Shown: piece after piece, positions 8,595 through 16,687 of the stretch | Layout of the letters: each line of letters starts with the position of its first letter | Numbering within the stretch: position 1 is the stretch's first letter | Origin: DASXTB01 sp036505615 | Lineage (GTDB): Bacteria; Acidobacteriota; UBA6911; JACQSX01 | Direction of reading: 5' to 3' | DNA length: 47,661 nucleotides | NCBI GenBank assembly: GCA_036505615.1 | Contig: DASXTB010000260.1 | Location: 1-47,661, forward strand | Notes under the pieces: model-generated | Told to the model about the DNA's origin: nothing | The model's input: the letters and a program-made list of their open reading frames with translations, nothing else | The model's database searches: none | Program-made: the position numbers and the translations under genes

Positions 8595-9627
8595 AACTAA
8601 CCCGAGCTGGCGCCTTCAAACTCCTCACAATAGCAGGGCCGATCTTGGTAATGGGCAGAATCTCAACGGCCGCTCCCAGTTCCGCCGCAGCCTTCGGCAT
8701 GCCATACACAACGCAGGTCTCGCGATCCTGCGCCAGCGTGTGGCAACCTGCGCGACGCATGCAGAGCAGCCCCTCGGCGCCGTCCCTCCCCATGCCGGTC
8801 AGGAGAACCCCCACCGATCTTCCCGGCCAGTGCGCCGTTGCGCTTTTGAAGAACACATCCGCAGACGGACGGTAAGGGTAATCCGTGGGATCGGTGGTGT
8901 AGCCGAGGGTCAACCTGGAAGTTAGGATCATGTGATCGTTGGTGCCCGCCACTACAACCTGCCCCGCTTCCGGGCGATCGCCTTCCATGGCAAGCCGCAC
9001 CGGCAGTCGCGACTGGTTGCCCAGCCAGGCGACCAGTCCGGGAGCAAACTCAACATCCACATGCTGGATCACCACCATGGCCGCTGGAAAATCATCGGGC
9101 AATATGGAAAGTATTTCAGACAGAGCTTTCGGTCCTCCAGTGGAGGCGCCCACCGCCACCAGAGGGTGGCAGGTCCCTGTCCCCGGGCGCCGTTCGGGCT
9201 TGGGCATTTCCAGTGCTTGGGAGGGACGCGTTTTGCCAATCAGTTTCCCGATCGTGGCAATCTTATTCAGCAGCGCGATGGCGCCCTCTAGCTTTCCTTG
9301 AGCGCCCAGTACCGGCGTGTTTACCGCGTCCAGCGCGCCAAAGCCCATCGCCTCGAACACTTTAGGCGCATTACCGCTGACCGTGGCGGTAACCACCAAA
9401 ATGGCGCAAGGCGACTCGCTCATAATGCGGCGTGTCGCCTCGGCTCCATCTACCCCGGGCATGATCAAATCCATCAGTATCAGGTCCGGGGTGTCGGCTG
9501 CGCACTTTATTACCGCCTCGGCGCCGTCGCGCGCTACCCACGCGACCCGGTGACCAGGGGCGCCGCTCACCACGCGCCGCAACGCTTCCACAGCGATGAG
9601 CATGTCATTGACAATCGCGATTCTCAT
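8566..9627 (-). CDS. wspF: CheB/WspF-like receptor methylesterase response regulator
   Basis: 353 residues. It demethylates receptor glutamates when phosphorylated, giving adaptation and limiting CheA output. Seen: an N-terminal receiver with phosphoacceptor D53 and the opening I-A-I-V-N-D-M, where the usual first acidic Asp is Asn, as in WspF; a linker; and a methylesterase domain with catalytic triad S162 (G-A-S-T-G-G), H189 (I-Q-H) and D282 (G-M-G-R-D-G). It overlaps the CheA gene by 4 bp (ATGA) and the receiver-phosphatase gene by 29 bp, implying translational coupling. The symbol is by gene order and length; wspF in Pseudomonas is about the same size. Confidence 0.9.
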   Translation of the reverse strand: MRIAIVNDMLIAVEALRRVVSGAPGHRVAWVARDGAEAVIKCAADTPDLILMDLIMPGVDGAEATRRIMSESPCAILVVTATVSGNAPKVFEAMGFGALDAVNTPVLGAQGKLEGAIALLNKIATIGKLIGKTRPSQALEMPKPERRPGTGTCHPLVAVGASTGGPKALSEILSILPDDFPAAMVVIQHVDVEFAPGLVAWLGNQSRLPVRLAMEGDRPEAGQVVVAGTNDHMILTSRLTLGYTTDPTDYPYRPSADVFFKSATAHWPGRSVGVLLTGMGRDGAEGLLCMRRAGCHTLAQDRETCVVYGMPKAAAELGAAVEILPITKIGPAIVRSLKAPARVSYEFPYDQRK

Positions 9628-11930
9628 GCTTCGCCGATCAGATCCACGACGGCGTCTACCAGCGATTCATCATGGAAACTGCTCTTGGTTAGATAATAAT
9701 CCGCGCCGGCATCCAGTCCCCGCAGGCGATCCTCTTCCCGATCCTTGTAGGAAACGATCATTACCGGAAGAGAATCCAGCCTGGCATCCCGCTTGATCAG
9801 CTTCACCAGCTCGATGCCGTTCAGGCGGGGCATGTCTACGTCGGTGACCACCAGATCGTAGTCGCCGCTCCTGACTGCATTCCAGGCTTCGATCCCGTCG
9901 ACAGCGATCTCCACTTCGTAGCCTTTGTTCTGAAGCACCTTGCGCTCCACTTCACGCACAGTGATTGAATCGTCGACTACTAAAATCCGCTTGTGCTTTC
10001 TGGGAGCGGCTGCTTTTTTGGCCAGCGCGATCTTGCTCAGCCTTCCACCGGAAAGCATGTTGTGGATAGACCTGACCAGATCGTCCGCGTCCACGATCAG
10101 GACCGGGGAGCCGTCCTCCATGACCGCCGCGGCGCTGATATCGGCAACTTTCCCCAGGCGCGGATCCAGCGGCTGCACAACCAGATCATGCTGCCCCAAT
10201 AAACGATCTACTACGACGCCATAACGGTTGGAGCGGTCGCTGATGACTACTATCGGCAATTCTTCCGAAGACAGTTTCGATTCTTCCAGTTCCAGGACCT
10301 GGTTAGCTCCTACCAGCCCGATACTTTGGCCGTCGAAAAGAAAGTACTGGCGGTTTTCCAGGATCTCGATCTGAGTTCTGTGGACCCTCAAGGCGCGATC
10401 GATGCGCGTGAGAGGAAATGCATAGTTCTCGCCCGAGACCTCAACTAGAAGCGCGCGGATGACAGAGAGCGTGATGGGCAGCTGCAAATGAAAACTCATC
10501 CCCTTTCCGGGTTGGGAAACAGCCCGCAGCATGCCACCCACTTCCTGAACCATGCTGTGCACCGCATCCAGCCCTACGCCGCGTCCGGAAATTTCCGTGA
10601 CTGCTTCTGCCGTGGAGAAGCCCGGCAAAAAGAGAAACTCCATCAGCTCTGCCTGACTTAGCTGGGCGGCCATTTCCGGCGTCACCAGGTTCTTGTTTAG
10701 AATCTTCTGGCGTAAGTGCTCCGGCTCGATACCCTGCCCGTCGTCGGAGACAGTGATCGACAGCATTCCAGACACATGCCTGGCTTCCAGCCGGATCGTC
10801 CCTTCAGGCTGTTTTCCTGCCGCGCGCCGCGCCGGCTCCGGTTCGATTCCATGATCGGCCGCGTTGCGAATCAAATGATTCAGCGGAGACTCTAGCTTGT
10901 CGAGTATGTCGCGATCCACCTCTGTCGATTCTCCGATGATTTCCAGTTTGGCCCGCTTGCCGAGCTTTTTAGCCAGATCGCGCACCAGGCGCGGGAAACC
11001 CTGGACGCCGTCGGCAAAGGGACGCATGCGGCTGCCGATCACTTCCCGATAGAGCCGCTCAGAGGTATTTTCAGAACGGCGGGAGAGCGCTTCCAGTTCG
11101 GCCAGACGCTCGTTCAACAACTGGCGGTTGTCATCGACCTTCTGGCGCGCCTCGGCCAGGTAAATGCCGGCTCGGTCGGCCGGCTTGAACTCGTTCAGCG
11201 AAGCGCGTAGTTTTTCCAGAGTGTCAGACAACTCGATTTGATTCCTCTTCAGTTGCAGCAACGATCTCGTAAAGGGCTGTAACCTGCGGGCTTCCACTAC
11301 CGACTCGCCGGCAAGCCCCATCAGCCGGTCCAGGCTTTGTGCCGTGACGCGAAGCACGCGGTCCCTGGGTGGGACGGGTTTGTCCAGATCGGATTTCTTC
11401 AGAGAAGGAGGGAGCTTTTCACCGGCAGGTGCGATTGTCTCATTTGCCGGCGCAGACATCTGCGGGCGTGGCGGTGTCGTCGCCCTGATGGTTTCCGCCG
11501 CACCAGCCGATGCGGAAGAAGACAATACTTCGGAAATCGAAGCGACCAATTGTTCTATCTCCTTGTTGTGTTCCGCCTCCCAGGCCGCTGCATCCCGCTG
11601 CGTCGCTTCGCCGATGCGCGAGAGCATGTCTACGCCCCGCAGCAACGTATCCACGTGGTCGCCCTGCAGCGCGATCTTTCCCGACTGCGCGGCAACGAAG
11701 CAGTCTTCCATGACGTGAGCTACTTTTACCGCAGCGTCTATTTGCACGATTCGCGCCGCGCCTTTAATGGAATGCGCCGCCCGCATCAGAGCATCGATCC
11801 CCTCCGCCTGTCCCGGATTGCGTTCCAGCGCCAGCAGCCCTTCTGTCAATATGGCAGCCTGAGCCTTCACTTCCTCCCGGAACAAATCCAGCATGGAGAA
11901 GCCACTCAGATCCTCTCCCCCGCCGCTCAT
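9624..11930 (-). CDS. wspE: CheA-type hybrid histidine kinase with C-terminal receiver (WspE-like)
   Basis: 768 residues. Domains in order: Hpt with phosphorylatable H53 (A-A-H-S-I-K-G); a Pro-rich linker to about 185; helical dimerisation segment about 190-300; HATPase with N-box around 350-361 (N-H-L-I-R-N-A-A-D-H-G) and a G-rich lid; CheW-like coupling domain about 485-620; receiver at about 645-768 with phosphoacceptor near D697 (V-V-T-D-V-D-M-P). The hybrid design and length match WspE. It should autophosphorylate under control of the receptor array and pass phosphate to CheB and to the receiver-phosphatase. There is no separate CheY-binding P2 domain, which is also typical of WspE. 4-bp ATGA overlaps at both ends. 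Confidence 0.92.
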   Translation of the reverse strand: MSGGGEDLSGFSMLDLFREEVKAQAAILTEGLLALERNPGQAEGIDALMRAAHSIKGAARIVQIDAAVKVAHVMEDCFVAAQSGKIALQGDHVDTLLRGVDMLSRIGEATQRDAAAWEAEHNKEIEQLVASISEVLSSSASAGAAETIRATTPPRPQMSAPANETIAPAGEKLPPSLKKSDLDKPVPPRDRVLRVTAQSLDRLMGLAGESVVEARRLQPFTRSLLQLKRNQIELSDTLEKLRASLNEFKPADRAGIYLAEARQKVDDNRQLLNERLAELEALSRRSENTSERLYREVIGSRMRPFADGVQGFPRLVRDLAKKLGKRAKLEIIGESTEVDRDILDKLESPLNHLIRNAADHGIEPEPARRAAGKQPEGTIRLEARHVSGMLSITVSDDGQGIEPEHLRQKILNKNLVTPEMAAQLSQAELMEFLFLPGFSTAEAVTEISGRGVGLDAVHSMVQEVGGMLRAVSQPGKGMSFHLQLPITLSVIRALLVEVSGENYAFPLTRIDRALRVHRTQIEILENRQYFLFDGQSIGLVGANQVLELEESKLSSEELPIVVISDRSNRYGVVVDRLLGQHDLVVQPLDPRLGKVADISAAAVMEDGSPVLIVDADDLVRSIHNMLSGGRLSKIALAKKAAAPRKHKRILVVDDSITVREVERKVLQNKGYEVEIAVDGIEAWNAVRSGDYDLVVTDVDMPRLNGIELVKLIKRDARLDSLPVMIVSYKDREEDRLRGLDAGADYYLTKSSFHDESLVDAVVDLIGEA

Positions 11931-12598
11931 CCCAACACTCTCCTTTTGAGGGCATAAAACAACAGGTCGGCATCCAGGTAACCGACGTTTTTGCCGTCAC
12001 AGGAAAGAATCCCCTGCGTATAGCTGGCCCTGGATTTGGCAACGGTGGCGGGAACAGTCAACAGCTCGCTTGAATGAAAACGGTGAGTGCCGTAAACCTC
12101 GTCCGCCGGGCAGACCCAGATTTCCCCATCCAGTTCTGTCACCATCATTCGTCCTTGTCCTGGGGATTGCGCGATTTCCTCAGCCTCGCCTTCCTTTTCC
12201 AAGCCCAGAAAATTACCGATGGAAACGCACAAACGCATCTCACCCCGAATATTTACAAGCCCGAGAAGTACTTCGTTACTTCTGTGCGGCAGCTTGTGGA
12301 TGGCCCGGGCCTGGGCGATTTCTTTGAAGAGGCGTGCAGGCAGAGCAAGCCACTCCGCGCCAATCCGAAAAATTAGGGCAGACACGGTTTCCGACTTGTC
12401 GATCGCGTCCTGGCGGATCTTCAGGCTCGCTGTCCATTCGCGCCTGTAGTCTTCCGGGGCTTCACGATCGAGCAGGTCAAGCCCCGCGGCTGCGTACACC
12501 TCGCAATTTCGGCAATGGGTGACGCGATTCAATTCCGGGCAGCTCTTGTCGCCCCACACGCCGATATGATTCCAGCAATCGTTAATGGTTTTTTCCAT
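11927..12598 (-). CDS. wspD: CheW-like coupling protein with N-terminal four-cysteine motif (WspD-like)
   Basis: 223 residues. A CheW coupling domain occupies about 70-223. In front is a short segment with four cysteines, C8 (D-C-W-N), C20 (K-S-C-P-E-L), C29 and C32 (H-C-R-N-C), which I recall as characteristic of WspD proteins. The spacing could hold a metal or Fe-S cluster, but this is only a guess. The gene starts 1 bp after the CheR-TPR stop and overlaps the CheA gene by 4 bp. It is the second of two CheW proteins in the operon, as in the Wsp system, and would link receptors to the kinase. Confidence 0.88.
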   Translation of the reverse strand: MEKTINDCWNHIGVWGDKSCPELNRVTHCRNCEVYAAAGLDLLDREAPEDYRREWTASLKIRQDAIDKSETVSALIFRIGAEWLALPARLFKEIAQARAIHKLPHRSNEVLLGLVNIRGEMRLCVSIGNFLGLEKEGEAEEIAQSPGQGRMMVTELDGEIWVCPADEVYGTHRFHSSELLTVPATVAKSRASYTQGILSCDGKNVGYLDADLLFYALKRRVLG

Positions 12599-12599
12599 T

Positions 12600-13856
12600 C
12601 TACGCTCGCGGCTCCGATTTTTTCACAGACCGTTCGGCGCGCTGCCTCAGTATGGCCGCGCCCGACTCGTCTCCCAGGCGCTCTCTTTGCAGCGCCAGGT
12701 GAAGCAGAGCCTGGTGATGATTCGGTTCCAGGTAAACAGCCTTGCTAAAAAACCGCCCGGCTTGTTCCTCCTGGCGCCAAGCATGATGCACCAGGCCAAG
12801 GAGAAAATAGGCTTCGGCGCTGGCCCCCTCTTCGCGCAGATGGCTGTGACACATTGCTGCAGCCTCCTCGAGCTGGCCCTGGTCGGCCAAACGCCTGGCA
12901 GTTTCAAGATCTGACGATGGTTCGGATGTCTTCGCCGCTGTTTCAAGAACCGGAGCACTTCCGCTAACCGCGCGCACTGGCAGTCCCGGCCGCTCGGCTG
13001 CCGAAAGAACCGGCAAGCGCGATGATTTATGGGAATGCACTGAATTTCGTGCCGCCCGCTGGACGGCCTTCCTGTAGGCGAAGGAGCGGGGATAACGAAT
13101 AGATACGAACTGAGAGTCCGGGACTTGACGGGTCTCGGCATGTCCCACCACCAGCACGCCATCGACGGCCAGCAGTCGGTCCACTGCCCTTATTGCCCGC
13201 TCTCTGGCAGTTTGATCCAGGTAAATGAAAAGATTTCGGCAAAAAACAACATCGTAGGGCCGAGCCCCTGCGAGGAAGGAATTGTGCAGCAGATTTCCTT
13301 GAATGAAATTGACACTTCCCGCCACAGATTCGATCAGCCTGTACTCCTTTCCAACACGGGTGAAATATTTATCCCGAAACTTTGCTTCCATGCCGCGAAA
13401 GGAATTCATTCCGTATATGGCCCGTCGCGCTTTCCGCAGCGCCCCCTTACTGATGTCGGCGGCGTCAACACGGAATTCTTTCGGTCCCAGACCCGCTTCC
13501 ATCAGCGTCACTGCAACCGAGTAGGCCTCTTCTCCCGTGGCGCACGGGACGCAGAGCACGCGCAGCGCCTGGCCGCGATGCGTCAAGGTCCACTGCGATG
13601 TGACGTAGTGCGCCAGGAAAGCAAAAGGAGCCCGATCGCGCAGGAACCAGGTCTCCAGCACCACGACTTCTTCAACCAGCTCCTGCAATTCATCTTCGGA
13701 AGCCTTAATCTGCGCCAGGTACGCCTCCAAATCCGGCAACGCGTGTTCCGCCATGCGGCGGCGGATGGCCGCGCCGATTGCAGCAGAACCCAACGAATCG
13801 ACATCCAGCCCAATTTCTCTTTTCAACAGAGACTCGATCACCGCCTGGGTTGTCAT
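12600..13856 (-). CDS. wspC: CheR-type receptor methyltransferase with C-terminal TPR repeats (WspC-like)
   Basis: 418 residues. It methylates receptor glutamates with S-adenosylmethionine. Seen: helical N-terminal CheR domain (1-75), a Rossmann methyltransferase domain with the SAM motif C-A-T-G-E-E-A-Y-S-V at about 105-114, then F-I-Q-G-N-L-L and D-V-V-F-C-R-N farther on, a low-complexity linker (about 270-315), and two or three TPR-like helical pairs at 318-405. Fusion of CheR to TPRs and the length match WspC. The start codon overlaps the CheW stop by 4 bp and the stop lies 1 bp before the next gene. Confidence 0.9.
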   Translation of the reverse strand: MTTQAVIESLLKREIGLDVDSLGSAAIGAAIRRRMAEHALPDLEAYLAQIKASEDELQELVEEVVVLETWFLRDRAPFAFLAHYVTSQWTLTHRGQALRVLCVPCATGEEAYSVAVTLMEAGLGPKEFRVDAADISKGALRKARRAIYGMNSFRGMEAKFRDKYFTRVGKEYRLIESVAGSVNFIQGNLLHNSFLAGARPYDVVFCRNLFIYLDQTARERAIRAVDRLLAVDGVLVVGHAETRQVPDSQFVSIRYPRSFAYRKAVQRAARNSVHSHKSSRLPVLSAAERPGLPVRAVSGSAPVLETAAKTSEPSSDLETARRLADQGQLEEAAAMCHSHLREEGASAEAYFLLGLVHHAWRQEEQAGRFFSKAVYLEPNHHQALLHLALQRERLGDESGAAILRQRAERSVKKSEPRA

Positions 13857-14326
13857 GGCTGGCTCTCTTGCTCCTTAAAAAGGAGGTCCCGCACCGATTG
13901 AGGCAGGAGGCGCTCCACCCGGAGGCATTGTATGATGCCGCGCGCGTCTGAGATTACATCGCCCAGGTAAGCAGCTTCGTCCACGCTTACTCCGGGAGCG
14001 GCCCAGTCCGCTTCGGACTTTTCGATCGTCTCGGTGACACGCTCGGCCAACAAACCGAGAACGCGTTTTTTCCGGCCATCATCGCCATCATATGGATACC
14101 GTACCAGGATGACGCGCGTACTGAGGTGATCGCTGCATGCCCGACCCTGAGTCATTCGGCACAAATCGATCACCGGCACGATGACGCCGCGATAGTCAAA
14201 CAGTCCCGCCACGTAGGCGGGAGCGTGCGGCAACTCTTTGAGCAGAATCCTGGGAACGATTTCTACAACCTGGCTGCTCTCCAGGGCGTAAGGATCCTTG
14301 CCAAGATAAAAAATCACCAGCAACAT
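13853..14326 (-). CDS. wspB: CheW-like coupling protein (WspB-like)
   Basis: 157 residues from the ATG at 14326. An in-frame upstream ATG at 14371 would add 15 residues, but that extension is encoded by the inverted repeat at 14342-14436. Starting at M-L-L-V-I-F-Y-L-G matches how CheW/WspB proteins begin, and GGGA lies 5 bases before. The whole protein is one CheW domain, with G-L-F-D-Y-R-G around residue 47 as the conserved core. It should bridge the MCP and the CheA hybrid. It overlaps the methyltransferase gene by 4 bp. The gap to the receptor gene is 109 bp, unusual in an otherwise overlapping operon. Confidence 0.88.
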   Translation of the reverse strand: MLLVIFYLGKDPYALESSQVVEIVPRILLKELPHAPAYVAGLFDYRGVIVPVIDLCRMTQGRACSDHLSTRVILVRYPYDGDDGRKKRVLGLLAERVTETIEKSEADWAAPGVSVDEAAYLGDVISDARGIIQCLRVERLLPQSVRDLLFKEQESQP

Positions 14327-14341
14327 AAGAATCCCATTCAG

Positions 14342-14436
14342 ATTGGGGACAGACTCCGAATTCGGCTCCACAGGGACGTTCTAAGTTCGTCCCGTTTTGG
14401 AATCCTGTGGAGCCGAATTCGGGGTCTGTCCCCAAT
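14342..14436. repeat. 33-bp inverted repeat (hairpin) between wspA-like and wspB-like genes
   Basis: Arms at 14342-14374 and 14404-14436 are complementary with one mismatch, around a 29-base loop. The outer part contains the attggggacagac / gtctgtccccaat word that recurs at 27267-27439. The right arm reaches into the stop codon of the receptor gene. In RNA this would be a very stable hairpin, with no T-tract, so partial termination or RNA processing are both possible. Confidence 0.85.
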
Positions 14437-16088
14437 TAGGCCACTTTGAACAGAGCAAACTCCTTCTGCAACGCCCGCGCCGCCTCATTCAACTGCTGGA
14501 TGGCCTGATTCGATTCCCGCAGCGAATCGGCCGTCTGGTGCGTTGCTTCGCCCAGTTGAACCATCGCTTCGCTGATGTGCTCGGCGCCTTGCATCTGGGA
14601 GTGCATTCCTTCATTCACTTTTTCAAAGCGGGGCGCCAGGGCCTGCACTGCTTCAATGATCTCTCCCAGTTGTTCGCCTGCATTGCGTACTTCTTGTGTG
14701 CCTTGCCTGACTTGCTCGGAGAATTTATCCATGCTCATCACTCCCGCAGATACGGCGGATCTCATCTCCTTGACCATTTTCTCGATGTCCAGAGTTGCCA
14801 GTGCCGTCTGATCCGCCAAGCGCCGAATTTCCCGGGCCACCACTCCGAAGCCGAGCCCGAATTCTCCCGCTTTCTCCGCCTCTATGGCGGCGTTCAACGA
14901 GAGAAGGTTGGTCTGGTCGGCTATCTTATTGATCGTTGTTACCACGGCGGTAATATTCCCCGCCTTGTCATTGATGACCGCCAGTTTGTCCGATATCGAT
15001 TGGGAGGCCTCTTCCATCTGGCTCATTCCGGTCGCCATGCGAATCAAGCCGCTTCGGCCGCTGTGCGCTGATGTCGCCGTCTTTTCCGACATGCTGGTAA
15101 CTTCGTTCATGGTGGAGGCGAGTTCCTTAGCAGTGCCAGAAATCTCCTTCACTGAGGAGACCACCTCATTGCTGGACGCAACCTGCTCGGCCATGGTCGC
15201 TTCCAACTGCTTGGAAGACGCGGCAATCTGAGTGGCCGACGAAGTCACCTGTATGCCGGACTCCTGGACGCGTCTCACCAGCGTTGAAAGTTTTTGCATC
15301 AGATCGTTGACGCTGCCGGCCAGAGCCTCCACCTCATCGTTTCCGCGTACGGGAACGCGCCGTGTAAGATCCGCATCACCCGCGACCAGCGCTCGCAGCT
15401 CTCCGTTGACACGTCCCAGTGACCGGGAAATGGGGAGAATGATCCAGTAACGCGCCACCAGCGACAATACCACGATGATTGCGATTACCAACAAGACCAT
15501 GATCGAAGTTCGGGCGCTGATCAGCGACGCGGCTCTCTGTTCGCTGACTTTGCTCTTTTCCGTCGCCAGCTTGACGACCTGATCGATGGCCTGGCGATGC
15601 TCGTCGTATTTCTGCTTCAAAATTCCTTCCACCAGCGCTTTTGCCTTCCCTCTGTCCCCTTTGAGAATTGCCGGAATAAACTCCCGGTCTCTCACTTCGA
15701 AAAATTCCATCGCCGGCCGATAGGATTTATCGATCATCGCGTCCCGCAGTGGCCCTTGGGGGAGCGTGCCGGCCCAAAAGGCGTGCCGTGTTTCATAATC
15801 CTCCCGGAGAGACTTGCTTCTCTGCGCCAAAGCTTCCAATGCGGCCTTGTCGGTCTCGGTCGCCATTTGCAATGTGACGAGGTCGGCCTCGATGATGTAT
15901 TCAGGTGGTGGAAAAACATCGGCGACTAAGTCTTTGTCCTGAGCAATATCCTTATAGAGGGGGCCGTTCACCTTAACCGTGTAGAGGGTGTGATACGCAA
16001 AGGCCCCGAATATCAGGAACCCCGCCAGGCAGATGCCCAGCAGGACATACTGCTTGGTTTGGAGTTTCAAGCTATTAGAATTGAGCAT
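14436..16088 (-). CDS. wspA: Methyl-accepting chemotaxis protein, WspA-like receptor
   Basis: 550 residues. Two membrane helices (about 14-36 and 193-218) bound a periplasmic sensor of about 155 residues; a HAMP domain (219-272) and a long coiled-coil signalling domain follow. The tip (about 388-425) reads Q-T-N-L-L-S-L-N-A-A-I-E-A-E-K-A-G, the variant I associate with WspA, and the following region (S-A-G-V-M-S-M-D-K-F) also fits. The sensor begins with K-D-L-V-A-D-V-F-P-P-P-E-Y-I, a motif I recall from other MCP sensors, so the input may differ from Pseudomonas. No C-terminal CheR/CheB pentapeptide tether is visible. GGGAG lies 6 bases before the ATG. First gene of the operon. Confidence 0.92.
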   Translation of the reverse strand: MLNSNSLKLQTKQYVLLGICLAGFLIFGAFAYHTLYTVKVNGPLYKDIAQDKDLVADVFPPPEYIIEADLVTLQMATETDKAALEALAQRSKSLREDYETRHAFWAGTLPQGPLRDAMIDKSYRPAMEFFEVRDREFIPAILKGDRGKAKALVEGILKQKYDEHRQAIDQVVKLATEKSKVSEQRAASLISARTSIMVLLVIAIIVVLSLVARYWIILPISRSLGRVNGELRALVAGDADLTRRVPVRGNDEVEALAGSVNDLMQKLSTLVRRVQESGIQVTSSATQIAASSKQLEATMAEQVASSNEVVSSVKEISGTAKELASTMNEVTSMSEKTATSAHSGRSGLIRMATGMSQMEEASQSISDKLAVINDKAGNITAVVTTINKIADQTNLLSLNAAIEAEKAGEFGLGFGVVAREIRRLADQTALATLDIEKMVKEMRSAVSAGVMSMDKFSEQVRQGTQEVRNAGEQLGEIIEAVQALAPRFEKVNEGMHSQMQGAEHISEAMVQLGEATHQTADSLRESNQAIQQLNEAARALQKEFALFKVA

Positions 16089-16687
16089 CGCACGCTCCCG
16101 CTAAACATGAGGCCCGAAGGGCCGTCATTAAGTAGGCCCGGCCGTGAGGCCGGGATCAGGGGAAAGAAGAGATATCAGAGCCCGCTTAGGGCGGGAGACA
16201 CTGAAGCCCGGGATCCCCTGTCTTCCGCCAAACATTTTAAAAATCGGGTGCCGCACCTTCGGCGCTTCTGTTCTTTTTGAATCATGATCCCGGCCTTACC
16301 CCGGATTATTCGTGAATTAAAAGAACTAGCCACGGATTTACGCTGATTACACGGATAAGATCGGGGTCGGGGAATGGGCACGATGAACGGCTCCGCCCGT
16401 CACACTGCAAGTTGGCGCCCAGCCCCCGACCCCGATCTTATCCGTGTAAATCCGTGTAATCTGTGGCCGGTTCGTTCAGTTCATGAATAATCCGGGTTAC
16501 GGCCGGGCCTACCCAATGTCGGCCCTTCGGGCCAGGCCCTTCGGGCCTAGCCCCGCATGGCGGGCGAGGTCCGCTTCGCGGACAAGAGACCGCCCTCATG
16601 ATGTCTCTCCGCTGCCAAAATGTCCCAACTCCAGGGCCCTTCGGGGCCTCCCATTCCATGTTATTTGTTGAAAAACCATCACTGGCA
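16089..16687. repeat. Nested palindromic repeats upstream of the chemosensory operon
   Basis: There is no gene in these 599 bp. From left to right: a gaggcccgaagggccg / taggcccggccg copy (16111-16154); short GC-rich hairpins; a ggtgccgcaccttcggcgc element at about 16246-16267 also found inverted near 23742-23760; a 91-bp imperfect inverted repeat with arms 16289-16379 and 16417-16507 around a 37-base loop; then a second copy of the first element in opposite orientation (16501-16548). The operon promoter must lie within or between these structures. Confidence 0.85.

Noticed and set aside
11337..11957. Plus-strand frame of about 200 codons opposite the CheA gene
   Set aside because: High-GC antisense shadow; the sense strand has a full set of CheA motifs.
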